Shown here: positions 22,294-34,149 of the stretch, piece after piece
Position numbering within the stretch: the first letter of the stretch is position 1
Layout: each line of letters begins with the position of its first letter
Assembly (NCBI GenBank): GCA_034509425.1
Contig: JAVTVJ010000657.1
Coordinates: 248,001-312,000 of the forward strand
Length of the DNA stretch: 64,000 nt
Source of the DNA: Eopsaltria australis
Lineage: Eukaryota; Chordata; Aves; Passeriformes; Petroicidae
Direction of reading: 5' to 3'
Position numbers and translations under genes: made by a program
Notes under the pieces: model-generated
The model's database searches: none
Told to the model about the DNA's origin: nothing
What the model saw: only the letters and a program-made list of their open reading frames with translations

Positions 22294-25200
22294 TCCCCAC
22301 ATACAGCATATGCTTGTCAGGTTACAGCAAGCTTTCATAGTGACCTTTCTAACTACTTTGCAGGGAGTGTTTTGCTCAAGAGATTTGTAATCTCATTTAT
22401 TCCACTTTTCTATGCCAGACAAGAGAAAGTAATTATTACTTTCTTGCCCTTTATAGATCAAATTTACTCTCTCAGTTCAATGAAATCATAGCTCTAAATT
22501 ACTTATATTCATTGTTCCATTGAGGAATGAGTATACTGGAAGCTTTACTAGCTATGACAACTGATAGTAAAATCACTCTCCAGTGAAGCTTGATTTTCCT
22601 TTATGAAGCTAATAAAAGTAGAACAAAAGTCATTGGAAATTCTAGTTCATAATTCTTGCATCAACAAAAAAAAAACAGGCCTTCAATACTTAGCACTGAA
22701 ATAATTTAAATGTCTGAAATCAATTTGAAGTTATTTTCTGAAAAAATGTTTCTTCAAGGATTTTCCTGAAAGTTTGTATGCTCAGATAATAGTTGTGGGC
22801 TCTCTCTCCTGTAGACTGCCTTCTGTAATAATGCAGAGGATGCATAACTCAATATGCAGTAACTAAATTGGTTGTTTCATTTTGAACTAAATCACAGATG
22901 TGATTAATATGACAGTGTCTTGGCAGATAAAAAAGTTGAGAGGAAGAAAGCAGAATAATCAGATAAGCAAAACCTAGGAGGCCTGGAAAGAACATCATTA
23001 AAATAATATAAGATTACTTGGAAATAAATATCAATAAAATCCTCTTCTGTTTTCTAGTGCATTTAATTTGACAACTAGTTCATCTATTATTTACAGCATG
23101 TAAATATACTCTGCCCAGAAAATGTCTTAAGAAAAGGAATGCTGTGTCTAGCATTTTGCACAGATACAAAAGCTGTTCTTTGCAATCTTCAAGGAAATGC
23201 AGTATTGTTTATTATCCACTTCTAATATTACAGACAGTGATTTTTTTGTTTGCATGAAAAGTCCATGAATGTACAAAGAGATACAGAAAATGGCAAAATG
23301 CAAAATTATCTGAACAGATCTCTATAAAAACTATTATTTTAAAATCTTTTCAACTCAGTAATCCTGCTTGACTTAAGATGAATGAAACATTAGAATAAAA
23401 AGATGGCCTTTCAATTTCAACACTTTAAGTTAACCAGAAATATTGTTATGCCTCAGGAACACTGCAAGAGTAAGAACGCCTCTTCAGATAATTGTTCCAA
23501 CTGTTCCAGCTCTGGGGACTAATAACTGATTAGTACTAATTTGCATGGTCTTCAGTCCAGTTCCCACTCGATACATGTTCAAGTCAGAAAAGGAACATCT
23601 GGTCATTTTTGTTCAAAGTTTCAGGAAAGTGTCCAAGATTTAATAGGTCCAAGAAATTCTCAAGACAAATCCTACTCTCACAAATAGTTTCTGTACTGGG
23701 GCAATGTTAGTGTATTACAGTGTTGCTGATGAGGTGTACCTGTTCTGCCTCAAAAATTTTCTCTTTAGAAAAATCACTCTCAAATTTTAAATGGCTGAAG
23801 AATCAGTATTCCTCTGATATTTTTTCAGAGACAATATAACAGCAACAGCAAAAGACTTGCTGCTGACCTTTTAAGTACAGCATCAGAATATCATACTTTT
23901 TATTCCCAACCCTGTCTTACGGTAAAGAAATAAGGTTCAGTTTATCACATTCTTGTGAATGACAAGAAAATAATTACATATTGATATGAAGGACCTGTAG
24001 CAGCTGGGAGGAGATAGAGAATACGAGTAAAAAATAGCATCCTAGTAACAGTATGATGATACATTTGTGAGTCCTATGCTTTGTTTTTCAGTAGAACTCT
24101 TGTCTGTGACATCTCTGGAAGTAGACGTTTTAATCTCAAGGGAGCTTTGATGTAACCTTCTAAAGTACACAGTTACTTCTTATGTTGTAATGTAGCTGTT
24201 CATATTAGCAAAATAAGGAGAGCATAGTTAGTTTGTATTTGGGACTTTAATGCATTTTACTTGCACGTAGATGAATAAATAGATGCTTTAAACCTCTTGA
24301 TTAAGAGGAGTGTTTAAAACTCTTTATACTTACAGTAATTTCTGTGAGCCTCAGGTGACCTTCTGTAAGCAGACCTGACTTACAAACTGAACCTAAACAT
24401 CAATTTAGATTAGGAAGGAAAGAAAAAACATAATGAGGACACCATTCACTTTAAAGTATATTGGCAGCTGTATGTAAATAAAACAAATCCTCCTGTACAG
24501 GGTATTTCCTTAGGAATACATCGGGAACAGCTCCACTTCCGAGTCAACAATAAACCAGTCCGAAAAAAGCATACTTGAAAAGAAAGGAAGTATGCAGCAC
24601 GGTACATGACGCAAGCCTGGGTGTAAATGAGAAACTATTAATCACTAGTACAATATGCTATTACTGCTGCTGTAGTGACAGTCCAATGCATATTTGCAGT
24701 GAAATCCTAAACTTGCAGTGCCTCAGGTTTCATTACAAATTCAAAATGCAGAGGAAGGTTATGGCTAGACATTTCAGGTCTTCTATGTGTATGTTTTCTG
24801 AAATAATATTTCAGAAAGCCATGTTTACAAAACTCCCTATTTGCTAAGGCTGAAGACTTCAATATATGTCTGAGTTTGCTATTCTGAACTAGCCCTGCTG
24901 TAATAGGACAAAAAAATTTCAGTGATGCACCATTTTCAGGTGGTCATTTCAATCCAGCAAATTTCTCACTCTTCTAGCACCCTTTACTGCTCTCTTTAAA
25001 ATGAAAATGAACACGTATTTTAATGGCAAAAATGACATATTTATTCACATTTCTCATAGGAAATATTTTCTGCTGTATAGCACAAGATTGATATAGGGAG
25101 GCCACCTTATGATTCCTGATGTGATTCTTTTCTGAAGGTAAGTTCACAATAGTGAAACTCAGGAGATTTATCACTGACTTGTGTATTGCTGTTCTCTGCA

Positions 25201-26652
25201 ATGATCAAATGCCTGGAAGGCAAGTAATTTGGGACACCAGAATGTTGGATAAATATAATTTTATTACTAAAATTATACTGAATTAAAATTGCACTAAATT
25301 TTATTTATTTATCTATTTATTTTAAGTGTGTGACTCCCAAAATATTTACAAACTAAAAGCATTTCAATATTTTCCACAACAACTCCCTATATTACAATTT
25401 CTATGTACATATACAATCAGGTGATTTGTTTAATACAATATATTTCACACAATGGATGGTATTGTAAAATATGTCCAGATAAATCAGGGATTATCTTATT
25501 TTTATCAAAGCAAACAGTATGGTTAATAATTTATTTACATTAAAATTAATTCCTCATTTTCTCTACCCTTAACTAATCTGAATAATCTATCCACTGAAAA
25601 TTTGTCATTGTGGTTTTCATACAATTACTCTTATAGTCATTTATGTGTTTTCCCTTAAGGCAGAGAAATCATGTATAGCTGTACTAAACATTTTTAATGG
25701 TTCTTGTAGTCTGAAGTTCTCATTAAGAAAGTGAAGTTGGAAAACTTTCCTTGCCATGGTCACCAATTCTTCCAGAGAAAAACTTGGGTAAAAAAATGCT
25801 CACAGACAGCTTCGTAGATTTCAAATGCAATTCTAGTATGTGACTAATCATATAGAGTCAAGAAAACACGTCTCAAAAATTCTGCTGAACTCCCATTCCT
25901 GATGATTTTGTGTTCTGCTAACTCATTACTGAAACCTTTATGCAATTTTTTTTGCTATGAAAATCATAGTTAACAACTTTTCTGTCTTCCCACTACATGT
26001 TTAGCAGCTAATGACTGTGAAGTATAAGGTGCCTATATTGCACTATATATCTAATAAGCAAACCATTAAGCAGATCAAGTCTCTTGTCAGATCTTTAATG
26101 ACAAGAGAATCATAATATTATTGGTACTCGACCGTGCCACACCATATGCCCCAAAGGCTGGGAAACGTCTCATTTAATGCATAATGAATCATCATAAATT
26201 AAGATATGTCAATAAAAAGCTGGGAAGGATTTTTTGCCTTGGTATTTTTGCTCACTACAAGGATGCGAACTGTGCCACCAGATAATTAAAAATGTGTAAA
26301 TTCATGTGAATGGATAGATCTACCACTAGTTAATCTCTAGAAGCTGTCACAGAGTCAAATAGTTGAGCACGAAAGCATACTTGAAAAAGCTTTACTACTG
26401 AATAAAAATGGCATAATAGATGTTACAATATTTAGTTACAACCTAAATTCTAATTTTTCTAAAGCATAAAACTCACCAGATAAGTGATGAATACTTCCAG
26501 GCACTCTTTATTATAATACTGAGTAATCTGCAGATGCATTTTTACACACAAGCCTGGAAGATAATTGTGCACCATTCATACCTACTGCCACAGAAAGACT
26601 GAATGGAATTTTAAGCATTTATGTATTTGATAATTAAATAACAGCACAGTTA
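22294..26652. other. Gene-free AT-rich sequence
   Basis: More than 4 kb without a recognisable gene, LTR or CR1 fragment. It is the second-longest transposon-poor block in the window. Confidence 0.5.
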
Positions 26653-26657
26653 CTATG

Positions 26658-27589
26658 TGTCCTGGTTTGAAGGACAGGTGTCTGTTAAGGAAGGCATGAG
26701 CCTCCTTTGGAATGGGAAACTGTAAACCCTCTCCCTCCGAATTATTATAAATTTGAAATCAAGAGGCTCTCAGGTAAAGATATGGGAATAGGAATAACAG
26801 TTCTTTACTAATATCTAAAACAGGGATAACAAATAACAACAACTATAACGTTAACTAACAAACAGAACCAGAAACTCAGTGGCAGCCTGCTCGGCTCCAG
26901 GCACCTTTTCCCTTCGGTGCAGTTCCAGTCACAGCCTGCAGGGGCGCTCTGGGTGCGGTGATTCCCCGGTGGCTGCAGGGGGTGCTCTGGGTGTGATGAT
27001 TCCCCGGTGGCTGCAGGGGGCGCTCCGGCGTGAGCTCAGGTAGCACACGGCAAATGGCAACTGCCCGAAGCACGGAGGGATGGAGAAGAGCCTTTGTTCC
27101 ACAGACCCTCGGGAGGGGCAGCTGGTGTCGGTGCTACAGCAGGATCTCCGGACACAGGGAGCTGGGACGGTAAGGGGTCTCCACGTGCAGGGAAACACCC
27201 CGCTACAATGTAGCGGAGAAAACTCAGAGCAGGCTGGTGGCAGGCAGGTCGGCTCCCGATGGGCAGAGAGGAAAAAGACTCACAGCAGACAGACCGGCAG
27301 CTCCGCGCTGGCTTCTCAGGGGCTGTGGGTTCAGCAGACAGCAGCTCCGACCGTCCAGCTCCGAGGGTCCCGAGCAAGAGGCGTGACCTCCCCCCTGCCC
27401 TTGCTTTTCAGTCTCTCCAAATCTCGCGTTGTCAGGCCTGGCTTCCATGAGGGGTAATTCTACCCCACTCTGCCAAGGAGAAAGGATCTAGCCTTGTGCT
27501 TTGTTTCTCTTAAGTACCCAGTCATTTGTGTCTTAGCAACTCATGGGAGAAAAATTCTTGAGGAAAAGAACTAGATCCAACCTTCAACA
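26658..27589 (-). repeat. Solo LTR with TSD CTATG
   Basis: A complete 932-bp solo LTR in minus orientation (plus-strand ends TGTCCTGGTTTG and CCTTCAACA). It is flanked by the perfect 5-bp TSD CTATG (26653-26657 and 27590-27594). It is the best-preserved member here of the family also seen at 210, 1248, 9779 and 14247. The centre is GC-rich, and frames in it show no protein family. Confidence 0.92.
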
Positions 27590-27594
27590 CTATG

Positions 27595-28564
27595 TCTTCT
27601 GGTTTAAACTATATCTAAATGTAGTTGAGGGAATTGTTGATAATTATGGATGTACATATACAACTTCAAAAAGAAGTATATAATTTTGATTCCTGCTTGC
27701 CTGTGTATTGTGATTCTACTGTCTCACCTGAAGGGTTGCATCACTTGTCTACAAGCAGAATGATTTCTGAACTACTGTTTCAGTCCCCATGCAACAAACT
27801 TATCATGGAAATCCTTGCTGAAAAGGTTTTACTCACAGCAATAAGACTACATACATGAGCAAGCAAAATTAGCCTGATTCTGAATTAAAATATTGTGTTA
27901 TAAACATCAACCAAAGTAAATAAAATACCAATAAACAGGATACAACTGGTGCCAATATTTATTCCTAAACAGAAATATTTTTCACAGGCATCTGTGTGTT
28001 AATTACATCTACCCAAGTGATGCAAACAAACAAACGAAATGCAACAATTTCTGTTGGGCTGAAGAAATCAGTGAATTTATTGAAAAATATGCTACTGTAC
28101 TTTCATCTAAAGATCTCAGTGTAGCCTGGAAGAATTAAACAAGTCTCATACTAGAACCTTGTGGTTGTTGTTTCCTCACAGTGTGAATTGAGCACTCAGC
28201 ACTTAAGTCATAAGATTCAGTCAAGTCACTAATTTCTTTGCAATTTTGGAAATCTTTCTCAGAAAAGTCAAATGATGCATTATTATGAGTTAAGAATAAA
28301 CCTGCATTGTACAGATTTCCATTAGAAACTGAAATCTGACAAATTCTGTCAGAAAGATTTCTTGATTTCCTCCAAGAAGTATAAAGTTAAAAAGAAAATA
28401 CTTTTCAGACAGACTTTTATGAATCCAAGTCTCTTCAAGGAATACAAATGGAAGTCTTTACATGTGTTCAGTACTCTGCAGATCACAATAAAAATGTGAA
28501 CTGCTGTAGATTTTTTGCTAATTGAGAGCTGAGAAAATTCAGCAAATTTGGGCAACTAAAGGGA
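27595..28564. other. Gene-free AT-rich sequence
   Basis: Nothing recognised up to the ERVL provirus. Confidence 0.5.
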
Positions 28565-28770
28565 AGCAGTGTCTTAGGTTACAAGGGTATGTATTCTATC
28601 ACCATCTTCGTGGGATGTTGGGGGCTGGGCGTGGCAGTGTTCCTGATGGCTGCAGAATGGTGTGCTAATGGGCCAGTCGTTAGGGTCAGATGGGCATTTC
28701 ACTCACCCCAAACATAGTGCAGATAGTGACTCATCATCCCATTGTGAGATGTCCGGCCCAAGGGGAGGAG

Positions 28771-28796
28771 CCAATGTATCCCGATCTGCATATAAA
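28771..28796 (+). promoter_or_regulatory. ERVL LTR promoter: CCAAT and TATA box
   Basis: CCAAT at 28771 and TATAAA at 28791, in plus orientation. Transcription would start about 25-30 bp downstream. The same elements occur in the 3' LTR at about 34351 and 34371, which could drive transcription of the flanking sequence. Confidence 0.65.
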
Positions 28797-29061
28797 CTCA
28801 GATCTGAAGCACCATAGGCAGCTTTTTCCACGGGATTCCCTGAGGAAGACCAGACCCTTCTACACCACCACTGGACCTTCAGAGGAGAACTACACCTTTC
28901 CACAGGATCACTGCTTCAACAGAAGCGCATCTATCACTCCCAGAGGACTGCAACCACCTTCTAAGTGGACTACTACCAACACCCTGACTGACAGGGTGTC
29001 AGGTTGTATTCTGACTCTGTCAGTGGTTTCTTTTTTTTTTTGTATTACTACATTTTTTCCT

Positions 29062-29067
29062 ATTAAA
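29062..29067 (+). terminator. ATTAAA polyadenylation signal in the ERVL LTR
   Basis: ATTAAA about 50 bp before the LTR end. It is the only polyadenylation-type hexamer seen in the right place and is repeated at 34641-34646 in the 3' LTR. Confidence 0.55.
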
Positions 29068-29123
29068 TTGTAGTTCTTACTTTGAGCCTCTCACTGATTT
29101 TTTTTTCAAACTACCACATTTTT

Positions 29124-29140
29124 TGGCGCCCAACGTGCGG
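29124..29140 (+). other. Primer-binding site, tRNA-Lys(1,2) type
   Basis: TGGCGCCCAACGTGCGG begins five T residues after the LTR. It matches the 3' end of tRNA-Lys(1,2) at all but one of 17 positions. ERV-L elements are named for a leucine primer, so a lysine-type site is noteworthy. Confidence 0.8.
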
Positions 29141-29198
29141 CCAGGCCCTGAGGAAAGTCAGAATTACAATTTTGTGTTCTAGAAGCCACCTATTCACC

Positions 29199-30878
29199 AT
29201 GATACTCAACATACTTACATGTGTCCTGTACCTTGCTCTGTATATATTTCCGCAGACAGGGAATTACCTGCCTGTGGTAATGCTCCTGTGTAGGCCAGGG
29301 TATCGTATAAAAATTGCTTTATTAGTTTACTATGACTATTGCATGATAACCTCCGAGGCAATGAACACCATTTGGAATATATACTCCATTTTGTTTGCTT
29401 GTCCTAGTGTGGGCTGTTACATCTGGGGCCTCCTCAACAATCACACCCAGCCCCTAGGGGAAAGAGTAGAGAGTGGTTTCTTTCAGCCTTTCAGACCTGA
29501 CACAACAGTTTTTGAAAATATTGAGTTCCCTTTGGATGTCAAAGATGATATAATCTTGCTGTCAGTTCTGTTTTCTTTTCTCTCTATGACCTGCACTGTG
29601 TACACCATGCTTAGAGTCAGAACAATGCTCGATGCTGCACAGTATCCTCAGGATGAGGACAAGAAAAGCAGCAGAACAACAGGCACCGTATCTAAACAAA
29701 CTGTCATAGAGGAAAAAGAGACTGAAAGAAACAACAGAGTCTCCACACAAGCCATCACCAAGCCAGAACAGCCTAAGCCAGTAGCAGTTGCCCCCCTTCA
29801 GAAAAAGAAAACCAGGAGCAAATCAGCCCGCACAGTGACCGATGAGGAGGAGGCTGGACCTTCGCACCAAGCAGAAGAGACGGAGCCAGAGATCATCACT
29901 TGCTCTTTATCCCTGGGTGAGTTGCGTGACCTACGGAGGGAGTTCACCCGCTAGACAAATGAATCCATCCTGACCTGGCTGCTTCGCATCTGGGACGCTG
30001 CAGCCAATGACACCATGCTAGATGGAAGTGAGGCCAGGCAACTTGGATCCCTGACCCAAGATGTGGTCATTGACCAGGGGATCGGGAAAACCCAAGAAAC
30101 TCTCAGCCTCTGGCAGCGACTGCTGGCAAGTGTAAGGGACAGATACCTTTGTAAAGAAGACCTCCAGGTGCACCAAGGAAAATGGAGCACAATGGAACAA
30201 GGTATCCGATGCCTGAGAGAATTGGCCGTGCTGGAGATCATTTTCTCAGAAGATGAGAGATTCCCTAAGAACCCAGATGATGTCCAATGCACGTCACAGA
30301 TGTGGCTGAGATTCGCACGGCTTGGACCAGAGATATACTCCCGTTACCTAGCAACACTGCAATGGAGGGAAGGAGCAGACAAGGTGGGAGTACTGGTCAA
30401 CAAACTGAGAATTTATGAGGACACTGTCACTGCCCCATTTCGCACCCATGTCTCATCTGTGGAAACACAGCTGGCTGAGCACGTCCGGAGCTTGGAAGAG
30501 AAACTCAGAAAGGAGCTGAAGCAAGAAATTCACCACATCTCACCAGAACCAACAAGGGTCTCTGCTATTAAGAGCCAACATTCTCCAGCCAGAGAGAGAA
30601 GATACACTCCACGAGGTAACCTCTGGTTTTTCCTTCAGGAGCATGGAGAAGACATGAGAAAGTGGGACAGAAAACCCACCTCTTCCTTAGCAGCCCGAGT
30701 ACATGAACTGAAAAGAGGAACAGCTATCACAAGGAGCCCACCTAGAGTCAACGCTGCTCTGGTCTCTTGTGGACAGAACTCAGAACAGTATAGGAATGAC
30801 GATATGACCGATCATCTTGAAGGGACCTCAAGAACATATTTACAGGAAGAGAGCAACGTGTACCACGATCAGGAATAG
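29199..30878 (+). pseudogene. gag: ERVL gag with hydrophobic N-terminus, one internal stop
   Basis: Gag would form the particle core. The frame starts at ATG 29199 and ends at the amber codon 30876-30878 (559 sense positions), with one internal TAG at 29952-29954 (position 252). Residues 1-31 and about 55-79 are strongly hydrophobic, an Asn-His-Thr sequon follows at 81, and 117-138 looks like a transmembrane helix. About 145-235 is charged and rich in Lys and Glu. The segment after about 237 (LRDLRREFTR, then a Trp-Leu-rich and LRELAVLE stretch) is what I recognise as ERVL Gag. No CCHC zinc knuckle is visible. The older copy has a sense codon where the internal TAG lies, so that stop is a private mutation. 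Confidence 0.8.
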
Positions 30879-30894
30879 AGGGGCCCTGCCTCTA
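30876..30894 (+). promoter_or_regulatory. Gag-pol amber codon inside a small stem-loop
   Basis: The gag stop TAG (30876-30878) opens the stem TAGAGG / CCTCTA around a 7-base loop. Gag and protease are in the same frame across it, with no other stop until 31122. The older ERVL copy keeps a TAG at the matching position (50537-50539, minus) and the GGGCCCT that follows. This fits stop-codon readthrough as the way Gag-Pol is made, as in gammaretroviruses; function is inferred. Confidence 0.55.
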
Positions 30895-33800
30895 GCCAGG
30901 TAGAGGAAAGAGACAACCGGATCTATTGGACTGTGTGGATCCGATGGCCTGGCACATCTGACCCACAAAGATACACGGCTTTTGTTGACACCGGCACTCA
31001 ATGTACCCTGATGCCATCAAGGTACGTGGGAACAGAATCTATTTCTATTTCTGGGGTGACAGGAGGATCCCAGCAGCTGACTGTATTGGAAGCTGAAGTG
31101 AGTTTAACTGGGAATGAGTGGTAGAAACACCCCATCGTGACCGGCCCAGAGGACCCATGCATCCTGGGCATAGACTATCTTAGAAATGGGTATTTCAAAG
31201 ACCCAAAAGGACATCGTTGGGCTTTCGGGATAGCCGCAGTAGAAACAGAAGACATCCAACAGCTAAATACCTTGCCTGGTCTCTCAGATGACCCCTCTGC
31301 TGTGGGGCTGCTGGAAGTTGAAGAACAGCAGGTACCAATCGCCACAGCGACAGTGCACCGTCGGCAGTACCGCACAGACAGAGACTCTGTGGTTCCCATC
31401 CACGAGATGATTCGTAAACTGGAGAGCCAAGGGGTGGTCAGCAAAGCTCATTCACCCTTTAACAGCCCTATATGGCCAGTGCGTAAGTCCAGTGGAGAAT
31501 GGAGACTGACAGTGGATTATCATGGCCTGAATGAGGTCACACCACCACTGAGTGCTGCTGTGCCAGACATGTTGGAACTTCAGTATGAACTGGAATCCAA
31601 GGCAGCAAAGTGGTACGCGACCATCGATATTGCCAATGCCTTTTTCTCCATTCCTCTGGCAGCAGAGTGCAGGCCTCAGTTTGCTTTCACCTGGAGAGGA
31701 ATGCAGTACACCTGGAACAGACTCCCCCAGGGGTGGAAGCACAGCCCCACCATCTGCCATGGACTGATCCAGGCTGCACTGCAAAAGGGTGAGGCTCCAG
31801 AACATTTGCAGTACATCGACGACATTATCGTATGGGGGAACACAGCAGAAGAAGTCTTTGAGAAAGGAAAGAAGATCATCCAGATTCTCCTAAGAGCTGG
31901 TTTTCCCATCAAGTGCAGTAAGGTTAAGGGACCTGCTCAAGAAATCCAGTTCTTAGGAGTCAAGTGGCAAGATGGACGTCGCCAGATCCCAACAGAAGTA
32001 GTCAACAAGATCACTGCTATGTCCCCACCTACGAACAAGAAGGAAACCCAGGCTTTTCTAGGAGCTGTCGGGTTTTGGAGAATGCATATCCCGGAATACA
32101 GCACAATTGTAAGCCCTCTTTACCTCGTGACACGAAAAAGAAATGATTTCCAGTGGGGTCCTGAGCAACAACAAGCATTCGAACAAATTAAGCAGGAGAT
32201 TGCCCATGCAGTAGCCCTTGGGCCAGTCAGAACAGGACAGGATGTGAAAAATGTGCTCTACACTGCGGCCGGGGAGAATGGTCCATCCTGGAGCCTGTGG
32301 CAGAAGGGACCTGAAGAGGCTCGAGGACGACCACTTGGGTTCTGGAGTCGGGGATACAAAGGATCTGAGGCCAGCTATACCCCAACCGAGAAAGAGATTC
32401 TTGCGGCTTATGAAGGAGTTCGAGCTGCCTCGGAAGTAATTGGCACCGAAGCACAGCTGCTTCTGGCACCCCGACTACCAGTGCTGGGTTGGATGTTCAA
32501 GGGAAGGGTTCCTTCCACACATCATGCCACCGACGCCACGTGGAGCAAGTGGATTGCGCTGATCACACAGCGAGCCCGGATAGGAAACCCTAATCGCCCT
32601 GGGATTCTAGAAATTATAACAAACTGGCTTGAAGGTGAGACTTTTGGATTATCTTCTGAAGAAGAGGAGGGGCAAGTGACATGTGCTGAGGAAGCCCCAC
32701 CATATAACGAGCTACCGGAGAGTGAAAGACGATATGCCCTCTTCACTGATGGTTCCTGCCGAATTGTAGGTGCTAACCGGAAGTGGAAAGCTGCTGTATG
32801 GAGCCCCACACAATGAGTTGCACAAGCTACTGAGGGAGAAGGTGGATCAAGTCAGGTCGCAGAGCTTAAAGCCGTCCAGCTGGCTTTGGATATTGCTGAG
32901 CGAGAGAAGTGGCCTCGGCTCTATCTCTACACTGACTCCTGGATGGTAGCTAACGCTTTGTGGGGTTGGTTGAATCGCTGGAGAAAGGCCAACTGGCAGC
33001 GCAGAGGGAAACCCATCTGGGCCGCTGCGATTTGGCAGGACATCGCTACCCGTGTAGAGAGGCTGACTGTGAAGGTTCAACACATGGATGCACACGTACC
33101 CAAGAGTCGGGCCAATGAAGAGCATCGTAACAACAAGCAAGTGGACCGAGCTGCCAGACTGAGAGTATCACAGGTGGATCTGGACTGGCAGCACAAGGGA
33201 GAATTATTTCTAGCTCGTTGGGCCCATGATGCCTCTGGTCATCAGGGACGAGATGCAATGTACCGATGGGCTCGTGACCGAGGGGTGGACTTGACCATGG
33301 ACAGCATCTCACAGGTCATCCATGGCTGCGAGACCTGTGCTATGATCAAGCAGGCCAAGCGGGTGAAGCCTCTGTGGTACGGTGGACGATGGTCGAAGTA
33401 TAGGTATGGGGAAGCCTGGCAAATTGACTACATCACCCTTCCCCAAAACCGCCAAGGCAAGCGCTACGTGCTGACCATGGTGGAAGCAACCACTGGATGG
33501 TTGGAGACCTACGCTGTGCCTCATGCTACTGCCCGAAACACCATCTTAGGCCTGGAAAAGCAAGTCTTGTGGAGACATGGCACCCCTGAGAGAATTGAGT
33601 CGGACAATGGGACCCATTTCAAGAATGGCCTTATAAACAGCTGGGCCAGAGAACATGGCATCGAGTGGATATATCATATCCCTTATCATGCACCAGCTGC
33701 CGGGAAAGTTGAACGGTGCAACGGACTACTTAAGACCACCCTGAAGGCACTTGGCAGGGGGACCTTCAAAAATTGGGAAGTGAACTTAGCAAAGGCCACC

Positions 33801-34073
33801 TGGATGGTCAACACACGAGGCTCCATCAATCGAGGTGGTCCTGCCCAGTCTGAACCCTTGCACACAGTGGATGGAGATAGAGTCCCTGTGGTACACATGA
33901 GAGGTATTTTAGGAAAGACTGTTTGGATTAGTCCCACCGCAGACAAAGGCAAACCTAACCGCAGGGTTGTTTTTGCTCAAGGACCTGGTTACACTTGGTG
34001 GGTAATGCAGAAAGATGGGGAAACCCATTGTGTACCACAAGGAAACTTAATTTTAAGTGAGAACTGTGTGTAA
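30879..34073 (+). pseudogene. pol: ERVL pro-pol with two in-frame stops
   Basis: One frame encodes, in order: an aspartic protease (Asp-Thr-Gly at about 30988); a reverse transcriptase with the Tyr-Ile-Asp-Asp box near 31811; a connection domain; an RNase H with Asp, Glu and Asp residues spread over about 32740-32950; and an integrase. The integrase has an HHCC zinc finger (about 33224-33343), an Asp-Asp-35-Glu catalytic triad (about 33425, 33602 and 33710) and a C-terminal domain. The catalytic residues checked are all present. Two stops break it: TAG 31122-31124 between protease and RT, and TGA 32814-32816 inside RNase H. The older copy has sense codons at both places. The frame ends at 34073, 76 bp before the LTR, leaving no room for env. 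Confidence 0.88.
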
Positions 34074-34136
34074 AGTTTCATTATATATGTATAAAGGGGG
34101 GTACTGGTTTGGGTATCACATAGATGGTGATAGAAT

Positions 34137-34146
34137 AAGGGGTGGA
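34137..34146 (+). other. Polypurine tract of the ERVL
   Basis: AAGGGGTGGA lies just before the 3' LTR, where plus-strand DNA synthesis is primed. A second purine run, AAAGGGGGG, lies at about 34093. Confidence 0.5.
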
Positions 34147-34149
34147 TAA

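Larger units (their letters stand above)
28570..29118 (+). repeat. 5' LTR of the ERVL provirus
   Basis: 549 bp, TGTCTTAGG to CTACCACA. It holds CCAAT (28771-28775), TATAAA (28791-28796) and ATTAAA (29062-29067). U3 therefore runs to about 28820 and the R-U5 part is about 300 bp. Confidence 0.93.

Noticed and set aside
22087..22340. Long Lys/Glu- and Phe-rich frames
   Set aside because: They are translations of the GAAAAA microsatellite.
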